NCBI RefSeq assembly: GCF_001866055.1
Contig: NZ_MLQS01000001.1
Coordinates: forward strand, 1,232,501 to 1,296,500
Source: Anaerobacillus alkalidiazotrophicus
GTDB lineage: Bacteria > Bacillota > Bacilli > Bacillales_H > Anaerobacillaceae
DNA length: 64,000 nt
Direction of reading: 5' to 3'
Of the stretch, positions 43,095 to 51,912 are shown one piece after another (position 1 is the first letter of the stretch; each line of letters opens with the position of its first letter). The position numbers and the translations under genes were made by a program. Below the pieces are notes generated by a model, which had not been told where the DNA came from, did not search any database, and saw only the letters and a program-made list of their open reading frames with translations.

Positions 43095-44382
43095 ACAATT
43101 TGATGTAATCGTCGTAGGCGCTGGACCAGCAGGTGCAGCCTGTGCAAATATTTGTGCTCAAAATGGATTAAAAGTAATGATGATTGAACGTGGTGAATAT
43201 CCAGGTTCTAAAAACGTAATGGGTGGAATTTTATATCGAAAGCAAACAGAAGAAATTGTACCAGAGTTTTGGAAGGAAGCACCGATTGAAAGGCCAGTGG
43301 TTGAACAACGTTTTTGGTTTTTAGAAAAAGAGTCTATGATGTCTATGGGCTACAAAGGAAAAGAGTGGGCCCAGGAGCCTTACAATAACTTTACAGTACT
43401 ACGTGCACAATTTGACCAATGGTTTGCAAAAAAAGCTGTTGAACAAGGTACACTTTTAATTAATGAAACCGTCGTATTAGAGTGTATTCAAGAGAATGGA
43501 AAAGTTGTAGGTGTTCGAACCGATCGCCCAGATGGTGACATTTATGCGAATGTAGTTGTTTTGGCAGATGGCGTTAACTCATTACTTGCCAAATCACTAG
43601 GTTTCCATAAAGAGTTTAAGCCTGACGAAGTAGCTCTTTGTGCGATGGAAGTTTTAAATATGCCAAAAGGAAAAATTAACGACCGCTTTAACCTAGAAGG
43701 GAATGAAGGCTGTTCGGTTGAAATCTTTGGTGATGCCACACACGGTCAGCTTGGAACAGCATTTATGTATACAAATAAAGATAGTATCAATATTGGAGTA
43801 GGTACCACTCTTTCAGGAATGATTAGGGCAAAAGTAAAGCCATACGAGTTATTAGAATATGTAAAAAATCATCCAATGATCCGGCCGTACATCTCAGACG
43901 GTGAGCCTGCGGAGTACTTAGCTCATTTGATCCCGGAAGGTGGGTATCATGCAATTCCGAAGCTCGTAGGTGATGGTGTTCTTGTTATTGGTGATGCAGC
44001 TCAATTAGTAAACGCCATTCACCGTGAAGGGTCGAACATGGCGATGGCTTCAGGTAAAATGGCAGCAGAGGCTATCGTTAAGGCTAATGAAAAGAAAGAC
44101 TTCTCAGAGGCTTCATTAGATTCTTATCGTACTAGTATTTATGATAGTTTTATAGGAAAAGATTTAAAGAAATACAAAGACCTTACTCATACGTTTGAGG
44201 CAAACCCTCAGTATCTAAATGAGTATATTCCTTTAATGAATCGTGCGGCGAGCCAGTTCTTCACCATTGATGGAACACCGAAAAGAGAAAAACAATCGCA
44301 AATTATGAAATCTTTCACAGCAAACCGAGGTAAGTTAGGTGTCGTAAAAGATATTTATCAAGCTTGGAAGGTGATGAAATAA
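43087..44382 (+). CDS. fixC: FAD-dependent oxidoreductase FixC (ETF:quinone oxidoreductase type)
   Basis: A 431-residue flavoprotein. FAD site: VIVVGAGPAGAACANICAQN at the N-terminus (GxGPAG), ERGEYPGSKNVMGGILY, and a C-terminal GDGVLVIGDAAQLVNAIHRE G. It passes electrons from FixAB to quinone, as in ETF-QO, with FixX as the iron-sulfur partner. The ATG at 43087 lies 10 nt after GGAGGT and overlaps the fixB stop by 8 nt; the ATG at 43063 has no site. Its TAA overlaps the fixX ATG (TAATG). Confidence 0.93.
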   Translation: MPEQFDVIVVGAGPAGAACANICAQNGLKVMMIERGEYPGSKNVMGGILYRKQTEEIVPEFWKEAPIERPVVEQRFWFLEKESMMSMGYKGKEWAQEPYNNFTVLRAQFDQWFAKKAVEQGTLLINETVVLECIQENGKVVGVRTDRPDGDIYANVVVLADGVNSLLAKSLGFHKEFKPDEVALCAMEVLNMPKGKINDRFNLEGNEGCSVEIFGDATHGQLGTAFMYTNKDSINIGVGTTLSGMIRAKVKPYELLEYVKNHPMIRPYISDGEPAEYLAHLIPEGGYHAIPKLVGDGVLVIGDAAQLVNAIHREGSNMAMASGKMAAEAIVKANEKKDFSEASLDSYRTSIYDSFIGKDLKKYKDLTHTFEANPQYLNEYIPLMNRAASQFFTIDGTPKREKQSQIMKSFTANRGKLGVVKDIYQAWKVMK

Positions 44383-44660
44383 TGGCGAAAACAATTGAAG
44401 AAAAACAATATCTAGTTCGGTATAAAGCAGATAAGAAATCCCATTTAACCATTTTAAACCATGAAGAATGCGCCAAGTGCGAAGGGCAAGTTTGTACATT
44501 ATTTTGTCCAGGTGAAGTTTATAAGTGGGAAGGAGACCGAATGTTTGTAGGTTACGAAGGCTGTCACGAATGTGGGAGCTGTCGCATCGGATGCCCGAGT
44601 GATAATATTAAATGGGAATATCCATTAGGAGGACATGGCATAGTTTTCCGCTTGGCTTAA
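44382..44660 (+). CDS. fixX: Ferredoxin-like protein FixX
   Basis: A 92-residue protein with two cysteine groups, CAKCEGQVCTLFCP and CHECGSCRIGCP, matching the FixX/ETF-QO ferredoxin domain that carries one or two 4Fe-4S clusters. It delivers electrons from FixC. The start is the ATG overlapping the fixC stop; an upstream in-frame ATG (44364) is inside fixC and lacks a site. It ends the operon, with a terminator at 44669. Confidence 0.93.
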   Translation: MAKTIEEKQYLVRYKADKKSHLTILNHEECAKCEGQVCTLFCPGEVYKWEGDRMFVGYEGCHECGSCRIGCPSDNIKWEYPLGGHGIVFRLA

Positions 44661-44668
44661 TAATACTT

Positions 44669-44707
44669 TCGAACCTTGAAGAACTTATGAAAGTTCCTCA
44701 AGGTTCT
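44669..44707 (+). terminator. Terminator of fixABCX
   Basis: GAACCTTGA / TCAAGGTTC with an inner AACTT/AAGTT pairing, followed by TTTATT. Confidence 0.8.
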
Positions 44708-44713
44708 TTATTA

Positions 44714-44859
44714 ATAAATTTCTAACTTGGAAACTGTCTAGCTCCAGGCGCCATCGGCTCGATCGCTTCAGACCTTCTCTTTCGGTCAAAAACCGACCGC
44801 TACGAGCAGGTCTTCCAGTGTTTGTCGCCGATAGGCGGGCGCCTTGCGCTTTTCATAAT
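44714..44859 (-). repeat. Family-1 repeat, full copy (pair partner B)
   Basis: Reverse complement nearly identical to 12228-12376 (only a handful of differences by eye). The two copies are inverted and about 32 kb apart. Confidence 0.9.
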
Positions 44860-44973
44860 ATAATCAACAAAAGTTCTGAATTTATAAATAATAATTTCCA
44901 TTGAGTACTTTAATTATGATATGATAAACTGCATAAATGAATATTTTTAGGATAAATGCAAGGGGGATTTTCT

Positions 44974-45468
44974 TTGGAATCTAAAGAGCGAGAAATCTTA
45001 CAACTAATTGAAGAAAATGCAAGGATAGCAGTAGACACATTAGCAAAAATGGTTGACTTATCGATAGAAGAAACTCAAGCAATTATTCAAAAGTTAGAAG
45101 ACCAAAAAGTTATCTTAGGTTATTCTGCGGTTATTGACTGGACAAAGGTTAAAACGACTGAGACAGTAACGGCAATGATCGATGTGAAAGTGACACCAAA
45201 ACGTGGAGTTGGTTTTGATGATGTAGCTGAACGAATATATCGTTTCCCGGAAGTTCGTGCACTGTATTTAATGTCTGGTGCTTATGACCTTTCTGTAGTG
45301 ATTGAAGGAAAGACAATGAATGAAATTGCACGTTTTGTCTCAGATAAGCTCTCTACCATTGATTCAGTTATCTCAACTACAACACACTTCCAGTTAAAAA
45401 AATATAAACATGATGGAGTTGTGTTTAGCGATGGTGAAGAAGATCGTAGGATTGTGATTACGCCATGA
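44974..45468 (+). CDS. alaR: Lrp/AsnC-type regulator, AlaR-like
   Basis: A 164-residue regulator with an N-terminal winged helix (ESKEREILQLIEENARIAVD TLAKMVDLS) and a C-terminal RAM domain (~75-150) typical of Lrp proteins. In B. subtilis AlaR (YugG) activates the alanine transaminase gene directly downstream; here the next gene overlaps by four bases (ATGA), which is the same arrangement. The TTG at 44974 is chosen since AGGGGGAT is just upstream and it gives the family N-terminus; an ATG at 44956 precedes the site. Confidence 0.85.
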   Translation: MESKEREILQLIEENARIAVDTLAKMVDLSIEETQAIIQKLEDQKVILGYSAVIDWTKVKTTETVTAMIDVKVTPKRGVGFDDVAERIYRFPEVRALYLMSGAYDLSVVIEGKTMNEIARFVSDKLSTIDSVISTTTHFQLKKYKHDGVVFSDGEEDRRIVITP

Positions 45469-46640
45469 CATCAAAGGTAAAAGGCAGCATTAGAACTTCT
45501 AAACTTGTAAATGAAATTCAACCATCAGGCATTCGTAAATTTTTTGATTTAGCATCATCAATGGATAACATTATTTCTCTTGGGGTTGGTGAGCCAGACT
45601 TTGTTACCCCATGGGCAACTCGTGAAGCGTGTATTTCTTCTTTAGAAAGAGGCTACACAGCTTATACAGCTAACGCAGGTCTTCTGGAACTAAGAGTTGA
45701 AATTTGTGAGTATATGAAAAAGCAATTTCAACTATCTTATGATCCTAAAAATGAAATTATTGTTACTGTAGGAGCTAGTGAGGCTTTAGATATCGCTTTA
45801 CGTGCTATTGTTGATCCAGGAGATGAAGTCATTGTCGTTGAACCGACTTTCGTCTCTTATGCACCGTTAGTGACTCTAGCTGGTGGAAAGTCAGTTTCGG
45901 TAGGGACAACAGTAGAAACAAATTTCAAACTAACTCCTGACCAACTACAAAAGGCTATTACACCACGAACGAAGGCAATTATGTTAAGTTTCCCGAATAA
46001 TCCGACAGGGGCAACGATGACGAAGGAAGAACTAGAAGCAATTGCACAAATCGTGGAAGAACATAATTTGATCGTTCTATCAGATGAGATCTATGCAGAA
46101 TTATCGTATGACAGTAAACATGCGAGTATTGCTAATATCGAAGGAATGAGAGAGAGAACAATCATTATTTCAGGTTTTTCAAAAGCATTTGCTATGACAG
46201 GTTGGCGCTTAGGGTTTGTAACTGGACCTAGTGATATCATAAGCGCAATGCTGAAAATTCATCAATACACATTAATGTGTGCTCCTACAATGGCTCAGTA
46301 TGCTGCCGTTGAAGCATTACAAACTGGTATGGAAGATGTAAATAAGATGGTGCAAAGTTATAAACAGCGTCGGAATTACTTTGTAAAGTCATTCGAAGAA
46401 ATCGGACTTCCTTGTCATGTACCAGGTGGAGCTTTTTATGCGTTTCCATCAATCAAAGATACAGGACTAACATCAGAACAATTTGCAGAACAACTTTTAA
46501 TATCTGAACGAGTGGCTGTAGTACCTGGACATGTTTTTGGTAGTGGTGGTGAAGGGCATATTCGTTGCTCCTACGCAACCTCACTAGATAATTTAAAAGA
46601 AGCAGTTACTAGAATTGGACGTTTCTTGGAGAAACTATAA
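45465..46640 (+). CDS. alaT: Class I/II aminotransferase, AlaT-like (alanine transaminase)
   Basis: A 391-residue PLP enzyme. ISGFSKAFAMTGWRLGFVTG contains the PLP lysine near residue 235. FPNNPTGATMT holds the conserved Asn, VLSDEIYAELSY the Asp and Tyr, and HIRCSYATS the substrate-binding Arg. In B. subtilis alaRT converts pyruvate and glutamate to alanine; operon order and coupling to the Lrp gene support the same role. Other PatA-like aminotransferases look similar, so substrate certainty is moderate. A terminator follows. Confidence 0.85.
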   Translation: MTSKVKGSIRTSKLVNEIQPSGIRKFFDLASSMDNIISLGVGEPDFVTPWATREACISSLERGYTAYTANAGLLELRVEICEYMKKQFQLSYDPKNEIIVTVGASEALDIALRAIVDPGDEVIVVEPTFVSYAPLVTLAGGKSVSVGTTVETNFKLTPDQLQKAITPRTKAIMLSFPNNPTGATMTKEELEAIAQIVEEHNLIVLSDEIYAELSYDSKHASIANIEGMRERTIIISGFSKAFAMTGWRLGFVTGPSDIISAMLKIHQYTLMCAPTMAQYAAVEALQTGMEDVNKMVQSYKQRRNYFVKSFEEIGLPCHVPGGAFYAFPSIKDTGLTSEQFAEQLLISERVAVVPGHVFGSGGEGHIRCSYATSLDNLKEAVTRIGRFLEKL

Positions 46641-46644
46641 TTTA

Positions 46645-46680
46645 GGAGCGATTAGCATTTTCGAGCTAATCGCTTCTTTG
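46645..46680 (+). terminator. Terminator of alaRT
   Basis: GAGCGATTAGC / GCTAATCGCTTC stem with 8-nt loop, then TTTG. Confidence 0.85.
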
Positions 46681-47033
46681 TGTGTGTTGATTTTTATGAA
46701 GGACGTCGCTCCGTTAGTGAAATCATATTTTCGATAAGTAAATGAGGAATTCGCAAAGTAAAAAGTAAATTTCTGAAACTAACTTGCAAAAGTTTTTCAA
46801 TACTAAAGCCGGGGTACAAAAAAAGCGAAACTATAAAAGTTTCGCAAAAATAGGGGGAATACTAAATTGTATACATCTATATCTTTTCCGGAAATTAATT
46901 ATTTAAACATAAAATTATCACAAATTTAGATATTTATGATAATTTTTACTGTAATATATAAACAATTTGTTCTTTTACATTGTTTTCTGTATAGTAACAA
47001 GTAGAATGAACATTGAATTGAAAGGTGAATGAG
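46681..47033. other. Intergenic region upstream of the helicase
   Basis: One hairpin GCGAAAC...GTTTCGC (46827-46847), preceded by a run of A and followed by AAAAATA. Otherwise it is AT-rich promoter DNA. Confidence 0.4.
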
Positions 47034-48176
47034 ATGGAGATAGACTTTGAAAAGTTAGAAATTGCCCCGTTTTTATTAAAAGGGTTAGAAAAAATGAAAA
47101 TAACGACACCGACACAAATACAACAAGAGGCGATCCCTACTATCTTAAGAGGTGAACATGTGATTGGCCGTTCTAAAACGGGTTCTGGAAAAACATTAGC
47201 ATTTTTACTTCCATTGCTATCAAAAGTAGATGAAGCGAATAAAGAATTGCAAGCAATGATTTTAGCACCGACTCATGAGCTAGCAATGCAAATTTATCGA
47301 GTGGTTGAGGAGTTAGTAACAGAAACGAACATTCAAATTGATGTGTTCATTGGAAGTGCCAACATCAAAAGGCAAATTGATAAGTTGAAAAAGCAAAAAC
47401 CACAAGTGGTTGTTGGAACACCAGGGCGCATTCTTGAACTTGCTCAGCAAAAAAAGCTGAAAATTCACCAATGTAAAATGGTGGTTGTTGATGAAGCAGA
47501 TCGTATGTTAAAAGAGAGAGAAACGAGACAAGCGTTTGTAGAAATTTCCAAGCGGATGGATAAAGAAACAAAGTATATGTTTTTCTCAGCGACCATTTCT
47601 GATGAATTAAAAATAGATATTGAAGCTTTAATTAGAGCAAATGCAACACTTATTTCTAGTGATGAAAAAATAGAGACAGAAAAGGTACAACATGAGTTTA
47701 TTAAATGTGACGATCGTGATCGAATAGATACGGCAAGGCGCCTTATTCATAGCTTAAAAGTAACACGAGGAATTATTTTTGTGAATCACTTAGATAAAGT
47801 GGTAGAAACGACCAAGAAACTTCAGTATAAAGGTATGAAGGCAGCTGCCCTCTCAAGTGAAAGTGATAAACAGCAAAGAGCTAAAGTCATTCAACAACTT
47901 CAAAATGGTGAAATACAGGTTGTTGTAGCATCTGATTTAGCAGCTAGAGGTCTAGATGTTGATGATGTGACACATATTATCAACCTTCATCCACCTGTTG
48001 ATGAGGACGCTTATGTTCATCGTGCTGGTCGAACTGGGAGAATGGGGAAGCTTGGTGCAGTCCTTACATTGGTTACGCCTAAAGAATTGTTTATTATTGA
48101 TAAATTTCAGAAGAAATTAGGCATAACAATCACAGAAAAAAAATTAGCCTACGGAAAACTTTATAATAAAGCTTAA
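47034..48176 (+). CDS. DEAD-box RNA helicase, YfmL-like
   Basis: A 380-residue helicase with all core motifs: Q motif (ITTPTQIQQEAIP), I (SKTGSGKTL), Ia (PTHELAMQ), Ib (TPGR), II (DEAD), III (SAT), V (ARGLDVDD) and VI (HRAGRTGR). It ends soon after motif VI without the extended RNA-binding tail of CshA/DbpA, a short form like B. subtilis YfmL that helps 50S assembly and cold growth. The start is the ATG after AAAGGTG; a GTG 9 nt upstream overlaps the ribosome site. In B. subtilis it is not part of the yug locus, so it was added here. Confidence 0.88.
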   Translation: MEIDFEKLEIAPFLLKGLEKMKITTPTQIQQEAIPTILRGEHVIGRSKTGSGKTLAFLLPLLSKVDEANKELQAMILAPTHELAMQIYRVVEELVTETNIQIDVFIGSANIKRQIDKLKKQKPQVVVGTPGRILELAQQKKLKIHQCKMVVVDEADRMLKERETRQAFVEISKRMDKETKYMFFSATISDELKIDIEALIRANATLISSDEKIETEKVQHEFIKCDDRDRIDTARRLIHSLKVTRGIIFVNHLDKVVETTKKLQYKGMKAAALSSESDKQQRAKVIQQLQNGEIQVVVASDLAARGLDVDDVTHIINLHPPVDEDAYVHRAGRTGRMGKLGAVLTLVTPKELFIIDKFQKKLGITITEKKLAYGKLYNKA

Positions 48177-48180
48177 CTTT

Positions 48181-48300
48181 CATGCACGGGGGATTTTAAC
48201 ATCCCTCGCGGATTGAAACATGCGACCTTTAGGGCGGCTTATTCTCCACCAAATTATTCCTCTTTAATTTTGAGGTGGCGATTTTGCTGCCCTACATATT
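48181..48300 (+). repeat. Family-2 structured repeat, degenerate copy E
   Basis: ACCTTTAGGGCGGC...GCTGCCCT outer stem and CCACCAAATT...AATTTTGAGGTGG inner stem are hairpin 3 with both arms changed together; hairpin 1 is weak (GGGGGATTTTAACATCCCTC) and hairpin 2 absent. Confidence 0.6.
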
Positions 48301-48396
48301 TTCTGGAAAAATTGTAATAAATGAATGAACTTTCAAAAGTCGGAATGAGCCCGAACTCTATTTTAAAAAACGAACAACTCTATTTGTTTCCGTTAA

Positions 48397-48529
48397 TCCA
48401 ACTGATTTGAACTTAAGGGTCATACCCCCCACATCTAAGGGTAGCGTAGGTGGGAACTTCCATTCGGGTGGAGGTGAGACTCCATCTGAATTTCCGATGT
48501 TCGAGCGTTGCTAGAACGAGTTCTCTTAG
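48397..48529 (+). repeat. Family-3 three-hairpin repeat, copy 3
   Basis: ACTGATTTGAACTTAAGGGT start; CCACATCTAAGGGTAGCGTA-GGTGGG; ATTCGGGTGGAG...CTCCATCTGAAT; GTTCGAGCGTTGCTAGAAC; GAGTTCTCT. The same elements in the same order as copy 2. Confidence 0.85.
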
Positions 48530-48621
48530 AAGATAATAAAATTAAATTGGCTAGAATTTAAAAATTGTATTATGATAGATAGTTGGTAGAAAGTATTGGT
48601 CGGAAAAAGGAGTTAACAACT

Positions 48622-50541
48622 ATGAAGAAAAATCATGTAAAAAAGAAAAAAAATAAGACATCATCGATAGCTAATACATTAGAGCGTCTAAATCAATTTC
48701 AAACGAAACAGCCACAAAAATTTAAACAAGTATTTGATTTTTATCAAAAAGGTCAAAATGAGTTAAATCAAGGGTTAGTTTACCAAGCGAAAGATAGTTT
48801 CGAAGCAGCTTTACGTATTTATCGTGAATACATACCAGCTCAAAATTATTTAGCGGTTATTCATGGTTTACTTGCTAATTATCTTGAAGCATTAAAAATT
48901 GTGAAACAAGTTATAAAGTTAGATGATAAGAATGTTTTTGCTTATATCCAGGGAGCAATCTTTCTTTATCGACTAGAGCGTCAAAAAGAGGCAGAAGCAT
49001 ATTCACAAAAAGCGCTAAGTTCATTTTATGAACGAGAGGGCCATGACTCGTATACCGATTATGATCTACTCCAAAAGTTGGTTGAAATGCTCTCTGTACT
49101 AAGGGAAGATGCAACTTTATCAAAGCTTTACCATGAACGAAAAAGTCAATTATCACCAATGTCTTTATATCGTTCGGCATTATCATTAAGTAATGAAGGC
49201 CAATACGATGAGGCTAGAGTAGCTTTTCAAACGATATATGATCATACACCTATCAAAGAACAAGTAAGGTTATTAGATAGAAGTTTGAAGCTCTTTGTCG
49301 AAGTAGGGATACCAGTACCATTACTATTTGCTGAAGAGGAAGAAGGTTTTAAACTGACTATGGCAGTCGCTTCATTATTTGATGGTGAGGAAAATAAAAA
49401 ACAAGCTAGTTTTAATTACATAAAAAATAATGAAAGCATAGAGACGAAAAAATTAATAAAACGTTTACTCAAAACAAATAAGCTAGAAGATTGGGTGAAA
49501 AAATCGCTACTTTCTATACTTGCGGATTTTGGGGAGGCAATGGAACCTGTTACCGTTTTATTAGATGGCGAAATACAATTAATATCACTACAGCCCGTAG
49601 AGTTAACTTTAAACGAAAATTTAGGTGAAGTTTTCATGAAAGGGAAAGTTAAAGCTTCAGAAGGAAGTTATCTTGAAGCAATTGACCTCTTTACTAAAGT
49701 GAAAAGCGAAGCTCCAACCTATTTACCTGTATACCTACAGTTGGCCAATACTCATCTGCAAATGAAGGAATTTGAAAAAGCGAAAACCGCTCTTGATGAA
49801 GCCAATAATATTGCTCCGTTAGCATCTGTATTTTTAGGGTACAGCAAATATTATTTCGATATTGGCGATATGACAAGTGCAATGGAACACGTAAATCAAT
49901 TTGATACACGTGAATTAGAGAACAAAGAGGATATTTTTGAAGCTGTTTTACTCAAAATAAAAATAACTGCAGAGTTGACGGATAAGACAAAAGCATTAGA
50001 TGTGTTAAAGGAAGAAAAGGAAAAGTTTGAATTAGTATTAGATGGTTGGAAAGAGTTCGAAATAGAATTAAATAATTTAATTCCTAAGGAAAAGCCGAAA
50101 GTTGAAGCGGTTGAACCGGTAAATAGTAGACAAGTAGCCGTGACAGAACCACTAGATTTACTCGAAATCTTCGAACGATATACTAAGGATAAACTTATTT
50201 CAATAGTGAAATTTTATAAAATTAGAGGTTATTCTAAGTTAAATAAAAAAGATCTTATTTCACTTATCATAAAAGAAGTTTATGAAAATAAATTATGGAA
50301 AACGTCTCTGACACAAAATGAACTGTCGTTATACAATAGCTTAGCGGAAAAAGGTACATCTCTTTCTGAGGAAGAGGTTGTGAAATATAGTGCTACTGAT
50401 GCAAATTTATTTTTTAACGAACTTAAAGGTAACACAGATTTTAGCGAAATGAAATCCGATCATGGTAGCCTATTACTAAAAGGTGCGTTAATAGCTACAC
50501 TCAATGATGAAAAGGAGTGGCAACTCCAAATAGTGAAATAA
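48622..50541 (+). CDS. TPR-repeat protein with a C-terminal SAP/Rho-N-like domain
   Basis: A 639-residue cytoplasmic protein with a strongly basic start (MKKNHVKKKKNKTSSIANTL). TPR units are seen around residues 35-130 (KFKQVFDFYQKGQNELNQGL, ARDSFEAAL-like pattern), 175-250 and 340-430 (YLEAIDLFTKVKSEAPTYLP, KAKTALDEANNIAP). Near residues 510-550, LEIFERYTKDKLISIVKFYK then IRGYSKLNKKDLISLIIKEV reads as a helix-loop-helix of the SAP/Rho-N kind that binds nucleic acid. A helical C-terminus follows. No known family name. ATG at 48622 has AAAGGAG upstream. Confidence 0.72.
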   Translation: MKKNHVKKKKNKTSSIANTLERLNQFQTKQPQKFKQVFDFYQKGQNELNQGLVYQAKDSFEAALRIYREYIPAQNYLAVIHGLLANYLEALKIVKQVIKLDDKNVFAYIQGAIFLYRLERQKEAEAYSQKALSSFYEREGHDSYTDYDLLQKLVEMLSVLREDATLSKLYHERKSQLSPMSLYRSALSLSNEGQYDEARVAFQTIYDHTPIKEQVRLLDRSLKLFVEVGIPVPLLFAEEEEGFKLTMAVASLFDGEENKKQASFNYIKNNESIETKKLIKRLLKTNKLEDWVKKSLLSILADFGEAMEPVTVLLDGEIQLISLQPVELTLNENLGEVFMKGKVKASEGSYLEAIDLFTKVKSEAPTYLPVYLQLANTHLQMKEFEKAKTALDEANNIAPLASVFLGYSKYYFDIGDMTSAMEHVNQFDTRELENKEDIFEAVLLKIKITAELTDKTKALDVLKEEKEKFELVLDGWKEFEIELNNLIPKEKPKVEAVEPVNSRQVAVTEPLDLLEIFERYTKDKLISIVKFYKIRGYSKLNKKDLISLIIKEVYENKLWKTSLTQNELSLYNSLAEKGTSLSEEEVVKYSATDANLFFNELKGNTDFSEMKSDHGSLLLKGALIATLNDEKEWQLQIVK

Positions 50542-50694
50542 TTTTTATGTAGCTTCATTTAGGTAATTATGAAATTCACTCAAGTAAGTAAGTTTAAAGA
50601 GTGTTTTTGGAATAACTACTATAAGAACAATCTTTGTTTATTCAATCGATCTATGCTATACTTAGTTAGTTAAAAAAATTTAGGAGTTGTTTTT

Positions 50695-51108
50695 ATGTCA
50701 GATCAATTAGAAGTTGGAAGTGTAGTTGAAGGTAAAGTTACAGGAATTAAGCCTTTCGGAGCATTTGTTGCTATAAACGAAGAAAAACAAGGTTTAGTTC
50801 ATATTTCACAAGTTGCTCACGGGTTTGTAAAAGAAATTAACGAACACCTATCAGTTGGTGATGAAGTTAAAGTTAAAGTAATGTCTATAGACAGCGAAAC
50901 AGGGAAAATTTCATTATCTATCCGTGAAACAGTCCCAGCACCAGAGCGACCAGAAGCGAAACCACGTTTTGACAAACCAAAAAAGGTAGAAGCTAAAGTA
51001 AGTCAAGAAAAGAACCAAGGTTTCAATACACTTGAAGAAAAGTTGAAAAGCTGGTTAAAGCAATCAAACGAAATTCAAGCTGACCTTAACAAACGTACAA
51101 AAAAATAA
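50695..51108 (+). CDS. yugI: S1-domain RNA-binding protein YugI (general stress protein 13)
   Basis: A 137-residue protein: an S1 RNA-binding OB fold (residues ~5-75, GSVVEGKVTGIKPFGAFVAI, GLVHISQVAHG, VKVKVMSIDSETGKISLSIR) and a charged tail ending in KSWLKQSNEIQADLNKRTKK. B. subtilis YugI lies in the same yug neighbourhood and is linked to the ribosome and general stress. The ribosome site TTTAGGAGTTG is normal. A terminator follows. Confidence 0.9.
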   Translation: MSDQLEVGSVVEGKVTGIKPFGAFVAINEEKQGLVHISQVAHGFVKEINEHLSVGDEVKVKVMSIDSETGKISLSIRETVPAPERPEAKPRFDKPKKVEAKVSQEKNQGFNTLEEKLKSWLKQSNEIQADLNKRTKK

Positions 51109-51115
51109 ATAAAAT

Positions 51116-51147
51116 GGGCAATCGATCATTCGGTTGCTTTTTTATTT
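51116..51147 (+). terminator. Terminator of yugI
   Basis: GCAATCG / CGGTTGC stem (one G-T pair) followed by six T. Confidence 0.85.
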
Positions 51148-51334
51148 TAGGAAAATCTTTTCTGTTTCCATTCACTATTCAGTTGCAATGTTAAGGTCTT
51201 CAATCTAGTATCGGAATTATTGGGATTAAATGGTAACGAATAAAATACTGTCGAACGGTAAATGTCTTTTACAAATTCTCCATGAAGTAAACATTTCTAT
51301 GGGAAATTTGACAAATTATTCCCCTGGAAATGAA

Positions 51335-51403
51335 AAAAAGCTGACTGAAAATATACCATTACAAACACAGTTGCAAATGTAAATGGACAATTTCAGTCAA
51401 CCT
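51335..51403 (-). terminator. Terminator of the yuzA-like gene
   Basis: On the minus strand TGACTGAAA ... TTTCAGTCA with a long loop, then GCTTTTTTTC. Confidence 0.65.
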
Positions 51404-51419
51404 CATGTTGAAAGATGGA

Positions 51420-51647
51420 TTATCTTTCTGGCTGTGGGCTTCTTTCTAATTCCTCATCAGGTTTAAATAGGATGGAAATACAGTATAAGCCAGCAAGTCC
51501 AACTAGTGCATAAATAAATCTAGAAAATCCTGCTGCTTGCCCTCCAAAGATAGCAGCAACTAAATCGAAGCGAAAGAACCCAATTAAGCCCCAGTTAATA
51601 GCACCAATAATCGCAAGAACTAAAGCAAAACGTTGAATTCCACTCAT
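51420..51647 (-). CDS. yuzA: DUF378 small membrane protein, YuzA-like
   Basis: A 75-residue protein with two membrane helices (FALVLAIIGAINWGLIGFF and FIYALVGLAGLYCISILF) and DUF378 landmarks AINWGLIGFFRFDLVA and LVGLAGLY. B. subtilis yuzA is a DUF378 gene in the same yug locus, which supports the name. Function unknown. The ATG at 51647 follows AAGGAGGTG; the longer frame to 51695 runs through the ribosome site. Confidence 0.85.
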   Translation of the reverse strand: MSGIQRFALVLAIIGAINWGLIGFFRFDLVAAIFGGQAAGFSRFIYALVGLAGLYCISILFKPDEELERSPQPER

Positions 51648-51912
51648 TTCTTTCACCTCCTTAAGCGGGGGATAAGTAAATTTAGAAGAACCCACCTTCG
51701 TCAGTAGGTATTAGTTTATCTTGTATCATCTATTTTAAAATTGATGATAATACAAGAATCCTAACATCTTCTACTGTTAGAATGACAAATAATTGAGTTA
51801 TTTATACATTTATTAATTAAAAATAGAAAAATATGTATGTAGAAAAAGTACTTTAGCTTTACGAATGAGTTTAGAATCGTACATAATAAAATGGAAAGGA
51901 TGTGGATAAGAT

